DNA of 14,992 bases. It comes from Clostridia bacterium (GTDB lineage: Bacteria > UBA6262 > WVXT01). Position numbers and translations under genes: made by a program. The stretch lies in NCBI GenBank assembly GCA_030671905.1, contig DAOVHK010000025.1:1-14992 (forward strand), written 5' to 3'. Under the pieces are notes generated by a model. It ran no database searches. It had not been told where the DNA came from and saw only the letters and a list, made by a program, of their open reading frames with translations. Positions 6,741 through 13,832 of this stretch are shown here, one piece after another (positions within the stretch are counted from its first letter, which is position 1; each line of letters opens with the position of its first letter).

Positions 6741-7867
6741 ATCTTTTTGAAAATTCCTTTACTATGTTCACGTTCCAGATGTCGGAACTCTTCCAGCAAT
6801 TTCTTCTGCTCAGAGGTGAGCTTACTGGGCACCTGGACAATCACTTTTACATACTCATCCCCCTGACCTCTACCATGAATGCTGGGCATCCCTTTTCCCT
6901 TAAGTTTAAATACTTTATCTGTAGGTGTGCCCAGAGGAACACGCATTTTTACACTACTTTTTAGAGTGGGAACTTCGACCTCGCCACCAAGGCAAGCTAT
7001 AGTAAACAGTATGGGAACCTCTATATACAGGTCGTTTCCTTCACGCTCAAAAGTCTTATGGGGCTTTACATGGATTACCACATAGAGGTCTCCACTGGGA
7101 CCACCCAGTTCTCCGGCTTCGCCTTTTCCCCTCACCCTTATGCTTATTCCTGTATCCACTCCTGGGGGAATCTTTAAAGAAATAGAAGAACTCTTTTTAA
7201 CTTTGCCTCTACCATTACATACCGCACAGGGTGTCTCAATGACTTCACCTGAGCCACCACAGCGACTACAGGTCTGAGAAAAACTGAAAGTAAAGAATCC
7301 TCCCCGGCCATAACTGAGCTGCCCTGTACCCTGGCACTGGGGACAAGTCTTCCTTCCTGTTCCCCTCTTGGCGCCAGTCCCTGCACATTGGGAACAGGTT
7401 ACCGTATGGAAAATCCCGATCTCTTTCTCTGTCCCTGTGGCTGCCTCTTCCAGGGTTATACTCTGAGTATATTCGAGGTCTGCACCTCTGGTTGCCCTTC
7501 TCCTCCTACCTCTGCCTGCGCCAAAGAAATCGAAAAGGTCGCCAAAGACCGACTCTCCAGAGCCGAAACCACGCAAAATATCCTCAAAACCCCTAAAATC
7601 TGCCCCACGGAAAATATCTTCATAGGTGTAACTGGCATCGATTCCAGCATGGCCGAACTGGTCGTACTGGACTTTCTTCTTGGGGTCAGAAAGCACAGCA
7701 TATGCCTCGGATATCTCTTTAAACTTTTCCTCTGCTTCTTTCTTCTTCTCCGGGGCAACTCTATCAGGATGATACTGAAGGGCTAAACTACGAAATGTCT
7801 TCTTTATCTCATCCCGAGAGGCATCCCTGCCTATACCCAAGACCTCATAATAATCCCTCTTAGCCAA
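6728..7867 (-). CDS. dnaJ: Molecular chaperone DnaJ (Hsp40)
   Basis: DnaJ delivers unfolded substrates to DnaK and stimulates its ATPase in the cytosol. All four class-A parts are present in 379 aa. The J domain (1-70) has HPD at 33-35. A Gly/Phe-rich linker covers about 85-120. The zinc-finger domain has four CxxCxGxG repeats with cysteines at 158/161, 175/178, 200/203 and 214/217. The substrate-binding C-terminal domain follows. The linker ends in an Arg-rich patch (GRGRRRRATRG). The start codon is TTG at 7867, preceded by AGGGGT. No other start keeps the J domain, so translation may be weaker than for dnaK. It lies 32 nt after dnaK in the same operon. Confidence 0.97.
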   Translation of the reverse strand: MAKRDYYEVLGIGRDASRDEIKKTFRSLALQYHPDRVAPEKKKEAEEKFKEISEAYAVLSDPKKKVQYDQFGHAGIDASYTYEDIFRGADFRGFEDILRGFGSGESVFGDLFDFFGAGRGRRRRATRGADLEYTQSITLEEAATGTEKEIGIFHTVTCSQCAGTGAKRGTGRKTCPQCQGTGQLSYGRGGFFTFSFSQTCSRCGGSGEVIETPCAVCNGRGKVKKSSSISLKIPPGVDTGISIRVRGKGEAGELGGPSGDLYVVIHVKPHKTFEREGNDLYIEVPILFTIACLGGEVEVPTLKSSVKMRVPLGTPTDKVFKLKGKGMPSIHGRGQGDEYVKVIVQVPSKLTSEQKKLLEEFRHLEREHSKGIFKKMFGQ

Positions 7868-7899
7868 ATCTTTCTACCCCTATAACAATTTGCCGAAGT

Positions 7900-9795
7900 C
7901 TACTTTTTCTCCTCGCCTTCGTCTTTTTCTTTGTATTCAGCCTCAATTACATCTTCTTTCTTCTTTTCTTCTTTTTTCTCCTCTTTCTTTGTCTCTTTTT
8001 CTTCTTTTGGCTTTGCTTCCCTCTTTTTCGCTGCTTCCTTATAGACTTCTTCAGCTAATTTATGGGAAGCCTGGTTAAGCTCTTCCTGAGTCTTTTTTAT
8101 CTTCTCCAGGTCATTTCCTGCCAAAGCCTCCTTTGCCGCTTTCAATGTTTTCTCTATTTTTTCTCTCTCCTCTTGGGAAACTTTATCTCCATACTCCTTC
8201 AATGACTTCTCTGTGGAATAGACCACCGTATCCGCCTGATTTCTCAGCTCAGCTTCCTCTTTTCGCTTCTTATCCTCACTGGCAAATTTCCCCGCTTCCT
8301 TAACCATCTTTTCTATTTCTTCCTCAGAGAGTTTCATAGGAGCAGTAATTTTCATGCTCTGTTCTTTCCCTGTTCCCAAATCTTTTGCAGTCACATGAAG
8401 GATGCCATTTACATCTATATCAAAAGTTACCTCAATCTGTGGTATCCCACGAGGGGCAGGGGGTATACCTACAAGTTGAAATGTCCCCAGTTCAGTATTA
8501 TCCCTGGCCATAGGGCGTTCTCCCTGCAAGACATGGACGTCTACTGCTGGCTGGTTATCTGCTGCAGTGGAGAAGATTTGACTTCTCTTAGTAGGAATGG
8601 TAGTATTCTTTTCAATCAGTTTGGTGAATATTCCTCCCAATGTCTCTATTCCCAGGGAAAGTGGTGTTACGTCCAAGAGCTGGATTTCCTTAACATCTCC
8701 GGTAACCACACCAGCCTGGATGGCAGCGCCCATAGCCACGCATTCCATAGGGTCAACACCTCTCTCAACCTTTTTCCCGATGAGGTTCTCCGCAAAGCGC
8801 TGAACAATGGGCATCCTTGTAGGTCCCCCCACCAGAATTATGCGGTCAATTCCGTCAGGAGTAGTCTTGGCATCTTTGAGGGCTTGGTCTACCGAGTCCC
8901 GGCACTTCTCCACAGTAGGGGTAACCAGCTCTTCTAACTTCGCTCTACTTAGGCTCTTTATCAGGTGTTTTGGTCCAGTAGCATCAGCAGTAATGAAGGG
9001 AAGGTTAATTTCTGTGGTAAGGGTAGTGGAAAGCTCAATCTTTGCCTTTTCTGCTGCCTCCCTTAGCCGATGAAAAGCCATTTTGTCGTTTCTCACATCT
9101 ATACCTGTTTCCTTCTTAAACTCCTCTGCTAAATAATCAATTAGAGTATTATCCATATCTGTCCCGCCGAGCTGGGTATCTCCAGCAGTTGCCTCCACAT
9201 GAAAGCCACTGGTCTTTTCTGTCTTATCAAAGTACATATCCAGAATGGTAACGTCGAGAGTTCCTCCTCCAAAGTCGAAAACCATAATCTTCTGTTCCTT
9301 TCCCGCCTTGTCTATTCCATAAGATAAAGAAGCTGCTGTTGGTTCATTGATAATCCTCTCCACATCTAATCCGGCAATTCTACCCGCATCCTTTGTAGCC
9401 TGTCTCTGATTATCATTAAAGTAGGCAGGGCAGGTAATTATCGCTTTCTCTATTTTTTCGCCCACAAATGCTTCTGCATCCTCTCTTATCTTCTGCAGGA
9501 TGAACGCGGATATCTCCTGAGGAGTATACTCCTTTCCCAAAATTTTATACTTATAGTCAGTACCCATCTTTCTCTTTGCCGCCAGCACTGTTCCTTCGGG
9601 ATTGGAGACCGCTTGTCTCCTGGCAGGCTCTCCCACAAGTCGCTGTCCATCCTTTGTAAAAGCGACATAAGAAGGAAAAGCCTTCCCCCCCAGGGTAGTA
9701 CCTTCGGCACTGGGAATAATTGTAGGTTTTCCTCCCAGCATAACTGCTGCTGCAGAATTGGAAGTTCCCAAATCAATGCCTATTATCTTTGCCAT
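7900..9795 (-). CDS. dnaK: Molecular chaperone DnaK (Hsp70)
   Basis: DnaK is the ATP-driven chaperone of the operon, working with DnaJ and GrpE. The protein is 631 aa. Nucleotide-binding motifs are GIDLGTSNS at 6-14, NEPTAASLSYG at 150-160, FDFGGGTLDVTIL near 174-186 and ILVGGPTRMP in the second lobe. The substrate-binding domain has the usual LLDVTPLSLGIET. The C-terminal lid ends in a long Lys/Glu-rich tail around DVIEAEY. The stretch KRKMGTDYKYKILGKEY (75-90) is compact: it lacks the insert seen here in Proteobacteria. The sequences TSNSAAAVM and QLGGTDMDN belong to a DnaK type that I recall mainly from archaea and some deep bacterial lineages. A textbook AAAGGAGGTT (9801-9810) precedes the ATG, matching high expression. 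Confidence 0.98.
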   Translation of the reverse strand: MAKIIGIDLGTSNSAAAVMLGGKPTIIPSAEGTTLGGKAFPSYVAFTKDGQRLVGEPARRQAVSNPEGTVLAAKRKMGTDYKYKILGKEYTPQEISAFILQKIREDAEAFVGEKIEKAIITCPAYFNDNQRQATKDAGRIAGLDVERIINEPTAASLSYGIDKAGKEQKIMVFDFGGGTLDVTILDMYFDKTEKTSGFHVEATAGDTQLGGTDMDNTLIDYLAEEFKKETGIDVRNDKMAFHRLREAAEKAKIELSTTLTTEINLPFITADATGPKHLIKSLSRAKLEELVTPTVEKCRDSVDQALKDAKTTPDGIDRIILVGGPTRMPIVQRFAENLIGKKVERGVDPMECVAMGAAIQAGVVTGDVKEIQLLDVTPLSLGIETLGGIFTKLIEKNTTIPTKRSQIFSTAADNQPAVDVHVLQGERPMARDNTELGTFQLVGIPPAPRGIPQIEVTFDIDVNGILHVTAKDLGTGKEQSMKITAPMKLSEEEIEKMVKEAGKFASEDKKRKEEAELRNQADTVVYSTEKSLKEYGDKVSQEEREKIEKTLKAAKEALAGNDLEKIKKTQEELNQASHKLAEEVYKEAAKKREAKPKEEKETKKEEKKEEKKKEDVIEAEYKEKDEGEEKK

Positions 9796-9835
9796 TTAAT
9801 AACCTCCTTTAGAATTAAGTCAGATTTCTATTTAC

Positions 9836-9903
9836 TGGAGTGTCAAACGAAAGTTTGACCAGTTGGGCGACCATAAAGGTCGCCCCTACGCGATTACACT
9901 CCA
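9836..9903. repeat. 68-bp nested palindromic element between grpE and dnaK
   Basis: An outer inverted repeat TGGAGTGT (9836-9843) / ACACTCCA (9896-9903) encloses two perfect hairpins. Hairpin one is GTCAAAC-GAAA-GTTTGAC (9842-9859). Hairpin two is GGGCGACC-ATAAA-GGTCGCCC (9865-9885), followed by CTACG. The second hairpin resembles the GTAGGGGCGACC-type palindrome that I recall as a dispersed repeat in many environmental genomes. The whole unit looks like a REP- or MITE-like insertion and fills more than half of the 117-bp grpE-dnaK gap. In the mRNA it would fold into a branched structure just upstream of the dnaK Shine-Dalgarno. Confidence 0.75.
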
Positions 9904-9912
9904 ATTTTTCAG

Positions 9913-10461
9913 TTATTTATCTTGTTTTTTAGCCTTGGCTACTACTACCATTGCTGGCCTTATAACTCTATCATGGAGAAGGTAACCAGGACATATTTCC
10001 TTTAGTATCTCGTTATCCTTATGTTTATCCGATTCTTGATACTCAACCGCATGATGTAAATTTGGGTTAAACTTTTCTCCCTGAACCTTCAATTTCTTTA
10101 ACCCTTCCTTTTCCAGCACCTGTTTAAACTGCTTATGAATTAACTCTATTCCTTTTTTAATCGACTTAGCTTCATTTTTCTCATCTCTGGTTGAATGTAG
10201 GGCGAGGTCTAAACTGTCCAGTATGTTAAGGAGCTTAACCACTAGTTCCTGTTTACCAAACTCAACCAATTCTTCCTTCTCTTTTTCTATCCTCTTTCGA
10301 TAGTTGTCGAACTCCGCCTTAAGCCTCAAAAGCTGGTCGTAGTAGCTATCAGCTAATTTCTTTTTCTCTTCAAACGATTGTCTCAATATCTCCAGTTCGC
10401 TCAGTTTATTTTCCAATTGGGAATCTATTGCCGGTTCTGAAGGCTTTTCTCCACATTTCAT
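9913..10461 (-). CDS. grpE: Nucleotide exchange factor GrpE
   Basis: GrpE releases ADP from DnaK and so resets the chaperone cycle. The protein is 182 aa, a usual length. A charged, probably coiled-coil N-terminal helix (about 15-70, with FDNYRKR at 51-57) leads to the four-helix dimer region. The C-terminal beta domain then carries FNPNLHHAV at 131-139 and the family signature GYLLHDRVIRPAMVVVAK at 159-176. The ATG at 10461 begins 7 nt after the hrcA stop. Its AAGGAGG lies within the end of hrcA, about 11 nt away, which is a slightly long spacing. Translation is probably coupled to hrcA. Confidence 0.96.
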   Translation of the reverse strand: MKCGEKPSEPAIDSQLENKLSELEILRQSFEEKKKLADSYYDQLLRLKAEFDNYRKRIEKEKEELVEFGKQELVVKLLNILDSLDLALHSTRDEKNEAKSIKKGIELIHKQFKQVLEKEGLKKLKVQGEKFNPNLHHAVEYQESDKHKDNEILKEICPGYLLHDRVIRPAMVVVAKAKKQDK

Positions 10462-10468
10462 CAGATGT

Positions 10469-11515
10469 TTATCCTCCTTCTGAGTTTAATATATTATTAA
10501 CGACTTTGGCTATGAAATCGACTAAAGCGACCATCTTGGGATACTCCATCCTCTTAGGCCCGATTATCCCTAATGCACCCACTACCCTATTTCCAGATTT
10601 ATAGGTAGAACTCACTACACTGAAATCCTTCAATTCGGGATATAAATTCTCCCTTCCAATTAGCACTTTTACACCCTCACTCTGGATAAGTCTTCTCACA
10701 ATATCGAGAATAATCCTTTTCTCTTCTATAGCCCGAAAAACAGACCCCACCCCTGCGTAATCATATAAGTCTTCTTTAACAGAGGCCAAAATATTAGCCG
10801 AACCTTCCAGATATATCTCAGACTCTTCAGAAGTGAAAGCTTGACCTATCAAGCCCTTTGCAGCCTGCAGTAAACCGAGATATTTATTAGATTCCTGTTC
10901 AATTATCCTATTCATCTTTTCTCTCATTTGAGATAAGGGTAAACCAGAGAGTTTCTCGTTTAATAATTCAGAAATTCTATATAGTTGACTCCGTTTCAAG
11001 TCATAGTTAAGTTGGATAGTCTTGTGTCTGATCAACCCGGCCTGAATGACAAGGACAGCCAATATCCTCTTTCCTCCTAAGGGGACCAACTCAATATGCT
11101 TAAGGAAACTCCTCTCCAGCGTAGGACTCAATATAAAGCCAGCATGGTGGGAAATATGAGATAACATTTTGCTCGTCTGCCGCAAGACCTCTTCCAGTCC
11201 TCTTCTCTTAGCTCGATATTCCCTCTCGATGCGCCTTTCTTCTTCCTGAGTTAACTTTTGCGCCTCCATCAGGCGATTCACATAAAAACGGTAACCCTTA
11301 TCTGTGGGAATTCGACCTGCCGAAGTATAGGGATGAGTCAAATACCCCTCCTCTTCCAGCTCTGCCAGAACATTACGCACAGTAGCAGAACTAAAAGGAA
11401 AATCGTAATCCCTGACAATCATCCTGGAAGCCGCAGGTCTTGCTGTCCTCACATAATGGTGAATTACCACTTGCAGGATCTTCTTTTTTCGCTCCTTAAA
11501 ATCGTTCATATCCAT
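10469..11515 (-). CDS. hrcA: Heat-inducible transcription repressor HrcA
   Basis: HrcA binds CIRCE operators and represses class I heat-shock genes; its folding depends on GroEL in studied species. The protein is 348 aa, typical. The N-terminal winged helix (about 8-80) includes SSATVRNVLAELEEEGYL at 42-59 and the wing signature HPYTSAGRIPTDKGY at 61-75. A GAF-like dimerisation region with a family-specific insert follows. The ATG at 11515 follows AGGGGT at 5 nt; a second ATG at 11509 is possible. It is the first gene of hrcA-grpE-dnaK-dnaJ, and a perfect CIRCE lies 14 nt upstream, so autoregulation is expected. No groES-groEL is present in the window. Confidence 0.96.
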   Translation of the reverse strand: MDMNDFKERKKKILQVVIHHYVRTARPAASRMIVRDYDFPFSSATVRNVLAELEEEGYLTHPYTSAGRIPTDKGYRFYVNRLMEAQKLTQEEERRIEREYRAKRRGLEEVLRQTSKMLSHISHHAGFILSPTLERSFLKHIELVPLGGKRILAVLVIQAGLIRHKTIQLNYDLKRSQLYRISELLNEKLSGLPLSQMREKMNRIIEQESNKYLGLLQAAKGLIGQAFTSEESEIYLEGSANILASVKEDLYDYAGVGSVFRAIEEKRIILDIVRRLIQSEGVKVLIGRENLYPELKDFSVVSSTYKSGNRVVGALGIIGPKRMEYPKMVALVDFIAKVVNNILNSEGG

Positions 11516-11529
11516 CGCTTACCCCTAAA

Positions 11530-11556
11530 TTAGCACTCCCAACAGCAGAGTGCTAA
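11530..11556 (-). promoter_or_regulatory. CIRCE operator (HrcA binding site)
   Basis: TTAGCACTC (11530-11538), a 9-nt spacer CCAACAGCA and GAGTGCTAA (11548-11556) match the CIRCE consensus at every arm position. The operator lies at and just downstream of the predicted transcription start, between promoter and hrcA ATG. This arrangement blocks initiation in Bacillus and other CIRCE-regulated operons. Confidence 0.97.
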
Positions 11557-11560
11557 TAGA

Positions 11561-11590
11561 AATATAACATAAAGGACTTTACTTTGTCAA
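11561..11590 (-). promoter_or_regulatory. Sigma-70/A promoter of the hrcA-grpE-dnaK-dnaJ operon
   Basis: On the minus strand TTGACA (11585-11590) and TATATT (11561-11566) are separated by 18 nt. A TG one base before the -10 makes it an extended -10. The start point would be near 11554, inside the first arm of CIRCE. A vegetative promoter controlled by repression, not by an alternative sigma factor, is the expected class I heat-shock design. The remaining bases up to 11652 hold no gene and no convincing terminator for the upstream membrane-protein gene. Confidence 0.8.
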
Positions 11591-11652
11591 GTATACCAGC
11601 CCCTTGAATTACTAATATTATGGAAAGGCTCTTTTTTCTTTATTTCCCAATT

Positions 11653-12558
11653 TCATAATTTAATCCTCGTAGAAACTCCCACCATAACGAGTTCTCCAAT
11701 ACTAATCCATATTCGACATAAAAACGAAAGCAAAATCGCTAAAGATAACGGGAAAAAATTACTCAATAAGAGGGATAGAATCCCTTCTCTCACTCCCAAT
11801 CCAGCGGGAGCAAATAAAGCCATTACACCTATGGTGCTAGAAATAGCAAATGAACCGGTGATAATTGGAATTTTAGACGGAGCAATAAAAGTCACGGAAT
11901 TTATCAAAAAATAAAAAGCAATGCCAAAACAAAACCAACTCATAAAGTAATATGTCATTATAGAACATATTTGAAAAAAATTCAGCTCTATTTTTATTGG
12001 TTTTTCCTTTACCAAACGTAAGAAAAAATTTGTAATTCTTGTTAAAACCTTTGGATGAATAATCATAAAGGACATTATCACAACAATTATTAAGAAAAAT
12101 GGATGAATATTTATCTTAAATCCGGGACTAATTAAAAACGCTATCAAGAAAATCAGTATCCCGCTTATTGTGGCCAATGCCAATTCCAGTACCACAGAAA
12201 GCAAGGCCTTGCTGGTGGGTATACCCAGTTGCTGACAGAAATATATTCTTCCCGCCCATTTCCAGATTTTCCCAGGTAGATATTTCCCTAACTGGGAATA
12301 AAAAATAATCTTAAGACCCTTAAAAAATGGTAAAGAAACACCGATTCTTTTAAGAATTGATTTCCATCCAAACGTGAAAATAAGAAAAAATCCAAAGAGA
12401 AAAAAGACAGAAATAATAAGTAAGGGAACATTAAAATGTAATTGTTTAAAATCAATTTGACCCCAATTTCTATATAAGTTCTTTCCTAAAAAATAAAATA
12501 TACTTAAGATAGCACATATTTTTGCTATTGATTTTGTAACCTTTTTAATATGCATCAT
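11653..12558 (-). CDS. Flippase-like integral membrane protein (YbhN/LPG-synthase transmembrane family)
   Basis: The 301-aa protein is almost entirely hydrophobic, with about seven to eight predicted membrane segments. It shows two hallmarks of the UPF0104/lysylphosphatidylglycerol-synthase membrane-domain family: GKYLPGKIW at 91-99 and PAGLGVREG at 251-259. No soluble LPG-transferase domain is attached. Stand-alone members are often found in polysaccharide, lipid-glycan or hopanoid loci, where a role in moving lipid-linked substrates is suspected but rarely shown. The ATG at 12558 follows AAGGAG; a second ATG three bases on is possible. The coding sequence is much richer in A/T than the heat-shock genes. 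It diverges from the deacetylase gene and may serve the same envelope pathway. The substrate is unknown. Confidence 0.8.
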   Translation of the reverse strand: MMHIKKVTKSIAKICAILSIFYFLGKNLYRNWGQIDFKQLHFNVPLLIISVFFLFGFFLIFTFGWKSILKRIGVSLPFFKGLKIIFYSQLGKYLPGKIWKWAGRIYFCQQLGIPTSKALLSVVLELALATISGILIFLIAFLISPGFKINIHPFFLIIVVIMSFMIIHPKVLTRITNFFLRLVKEKPIKIELNFFQICSIMTYYFMSWFCFGIAFYFLINSVTFIAPSKIPIITGSFAISSTIGVMALFAPAGLGVREGILSLLLSNFFPLSLAILLSFLCRIWISIGELVMVGVSTRIKL

Positions 12559-12591
12559 ACATCTCCTTAATTTAACTGTTCGTTTTAATCT

Positions 12592-12619
12592 TTAATAAAA
12601 AGCAAAAAATACAAATCAA
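12592..12619 (-). promoter_or_regulatory. Weak candidate promoter for the flippase-like gene
   Basis: On the minus strand TTGATT (12614-12619) is followed after 16 nt by TATTAA (12592-12597), about 34 nt before the ATG. Both hexamers are partial matches in a very A/T-rich region where chance matches are common. A 6-bp inverted repeat TCAATA/TATTGA (12616-12621 with 12627-12632) overlaps the -35 and could be an operator. Confidence 0.3.
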
Positions 12620-12701
12620 TATTTATTATTGACCGAATATAATTTACCATAAAAAGACAGAAAATTCAAGCTGATTTCTCAGGGGGTACTAAACTAAAAA
12701 G

Positions 12702-12730
12702 TTGACTTTCTCTAAGCAATAGAGTAAAAT
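12702..12730 (+). promoter_or_regulatory. Promoter for the deacetylase/ATP-grasp pair
   Basis: TTGACT (12702-12707) and TAAAAT (12725-12730) are separated by 17 nt, each one mismatch from consensus. Predicted transcription start is near 12737, only about 5 nt before the ATG at 12742. No Shine-Dalgarno precedes that ATG. The transcript could be close to leaderless. Confidence 0.55.
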
Positions 12731-12741
12731 ATAAAACAATC

Positions 12742-13830
12742 ATGGAAAAATCGATTTCTCAGTTCGATGCTTATGAATATCGAGGCGCAGGATTACAACA
12801 AATTATAAGGAGCCTTGCCTTAGTTCTGGGAATTGATGAGGAAACAGTAAGCAAAGAGCTGTCTCCAGATAAGATTTCGCTTCTCGTGGAAACACTTTCC
12901 TTGGAAGAATCTCCTTTTATTGAAAAAAATTTAAGGAAATACCTTGGCCCCATGCTGAGAACTTTTTCTGCCCAAAAAAGGCTATTTTTTACAAACATTC
13001 TAAAAAGGCTTAGAAATCCTAGAAGAACAGTCGGTTTGAATAAACCTTCAAATGGTTTTTATAATCAACTCATTTGTAACATAAGAAAAAAACTCAATCT
13101 AACACCTTCACTTTGGAGTGGCAAGAAGAGTGTTATTTGTATAACTTATGACATAGATAATTCTCCCGCATATGAATATATTAAAGAAATAATGAATATT
13201 AATGAGAGGTACGGAATTGTTGGAACATTCAACTTTGTAACACACTATGATTACAAAATAGAAAAAAGATTAATACAATTCTTAACAGCTGGTGGTTGCG
13301 AAATTGGACTTCACGGATACTTTCACGACATAGGACTTGCTTATAGAAAAAAGAATAAAATAAAAGAGAGATTATCGTGGGCAATTAATAAAATTCCGTG
13401 TGAGGTCAAGGGATTCAGGTCTCCCGCTCTGTCGGTGAGCAGAGCACTTTTTGAAGTCCTTACAGAAATAGGAATTGAGTATGATTCTTCTCTTCAGGTA
13501 ACAATTCCTTTCTACAAGTCTGTGGGAGCATCTTTTCCATACCTTTATCCCGGTCTCCATCTTTGGGAAATACCTCTCACAATTCAGGACGATACTTTCT
13601 TCAGGGATGCGAATTTGAACGAAAGAGAAGCTTTGGAACTTTTATTATCTGTAATAGAAGATATCACAAACTTTGGAGGGGTTAGCGTAATCAACCTTCA
13701 CCCGAACATTATGAAAGACAAAAGATGGTTTTACAACAACTTTCTAAATTACCTGAAAAATAACAGTCGATACCGGTTATGTACTATGTACGATTTAGTT
13801 AAAAATATGAGGGAGAGAATGGCAAAATAA
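12742..13830 (+). CDS. Polysaccharide deacetylase family protein (NodB homology) with extra N-terminal region
   Basis: The C-terminal part (about 130-345) fits the NodB/CE4 deacetylase fold, which removes acyl groups from glycans in a metal-dependent way. Motif 1 is TYDID with Asp137 and Asp139. Motif 2 is HGYFH with metal ligands His191 and His195. Motif 3 is GFRSPAL with Arg226. The late histidine is His320 in INLHP. Key residues are all present, so activity is plausible. The first ~120 residues are charged and probably helical, show no motif I recognise and contain no signal peptide, which points to a cytosolic substrate such as a nucleotide- or lipid-linked sugar. The ATG at 12742 is the first possible start after an in-frame TGA at 12703. 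It has no Shine-Dalgarno. The ATP-grasp gene follows after 2 nt. Confidence 0.82.
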   Translation: MEKSISQFDAYEYRGAGLQQIIRSLALVLGIDEETVSKELSPDKISLLVETLSLEESPFIEKNLRKYLGPMLRTFSAQKRLFFTNILKRLRNPRRTVGLNKPSNGFYNQLICNIRKKLNLTPSLWSGKKSVICITYDIDNSPAYEYIKEIMNINERYGIVGTFNFVTHYDYKIEKRLIQFLTAGGCEIGLHGYFHDIGLAYRKKNKIKERLSWAINKIPCEVKGFRSPALSVSRALFEVLTEIGIEYDSSLQVTIPFYKSVGASFPYLYPGLHLWEIPLTIQDDTFFRDANLNEREALELLLSVIEDITNFGGVSVINLHPNIMKDKRWFYNNFLNYLKNNSRYRLCTMYDLVKNMRERMAK

Positions 13831-13832
13831 TA

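Noticed and set aside
8395..8937. A 180-codon plus-strand open frame inside dnaK
   Set aside because: It lies entirely antisense to an intact, motif-rich dnaK, shows no protein family and is a by-product of dnaK codon use. The other antisense frames in lepA, dnaJ, dnaK and rsmE fall for the same reason.
11617..11659. Possible terminator hairpin after the flippase-like gene (ATTATGGAAA with TTTCC and CATAAT)
   Set aside because: The stem is broken by a bulge of several bases and the T-run lies in the loop, on the wrong side for either strand, so it does not fit an intrinsic terminator.
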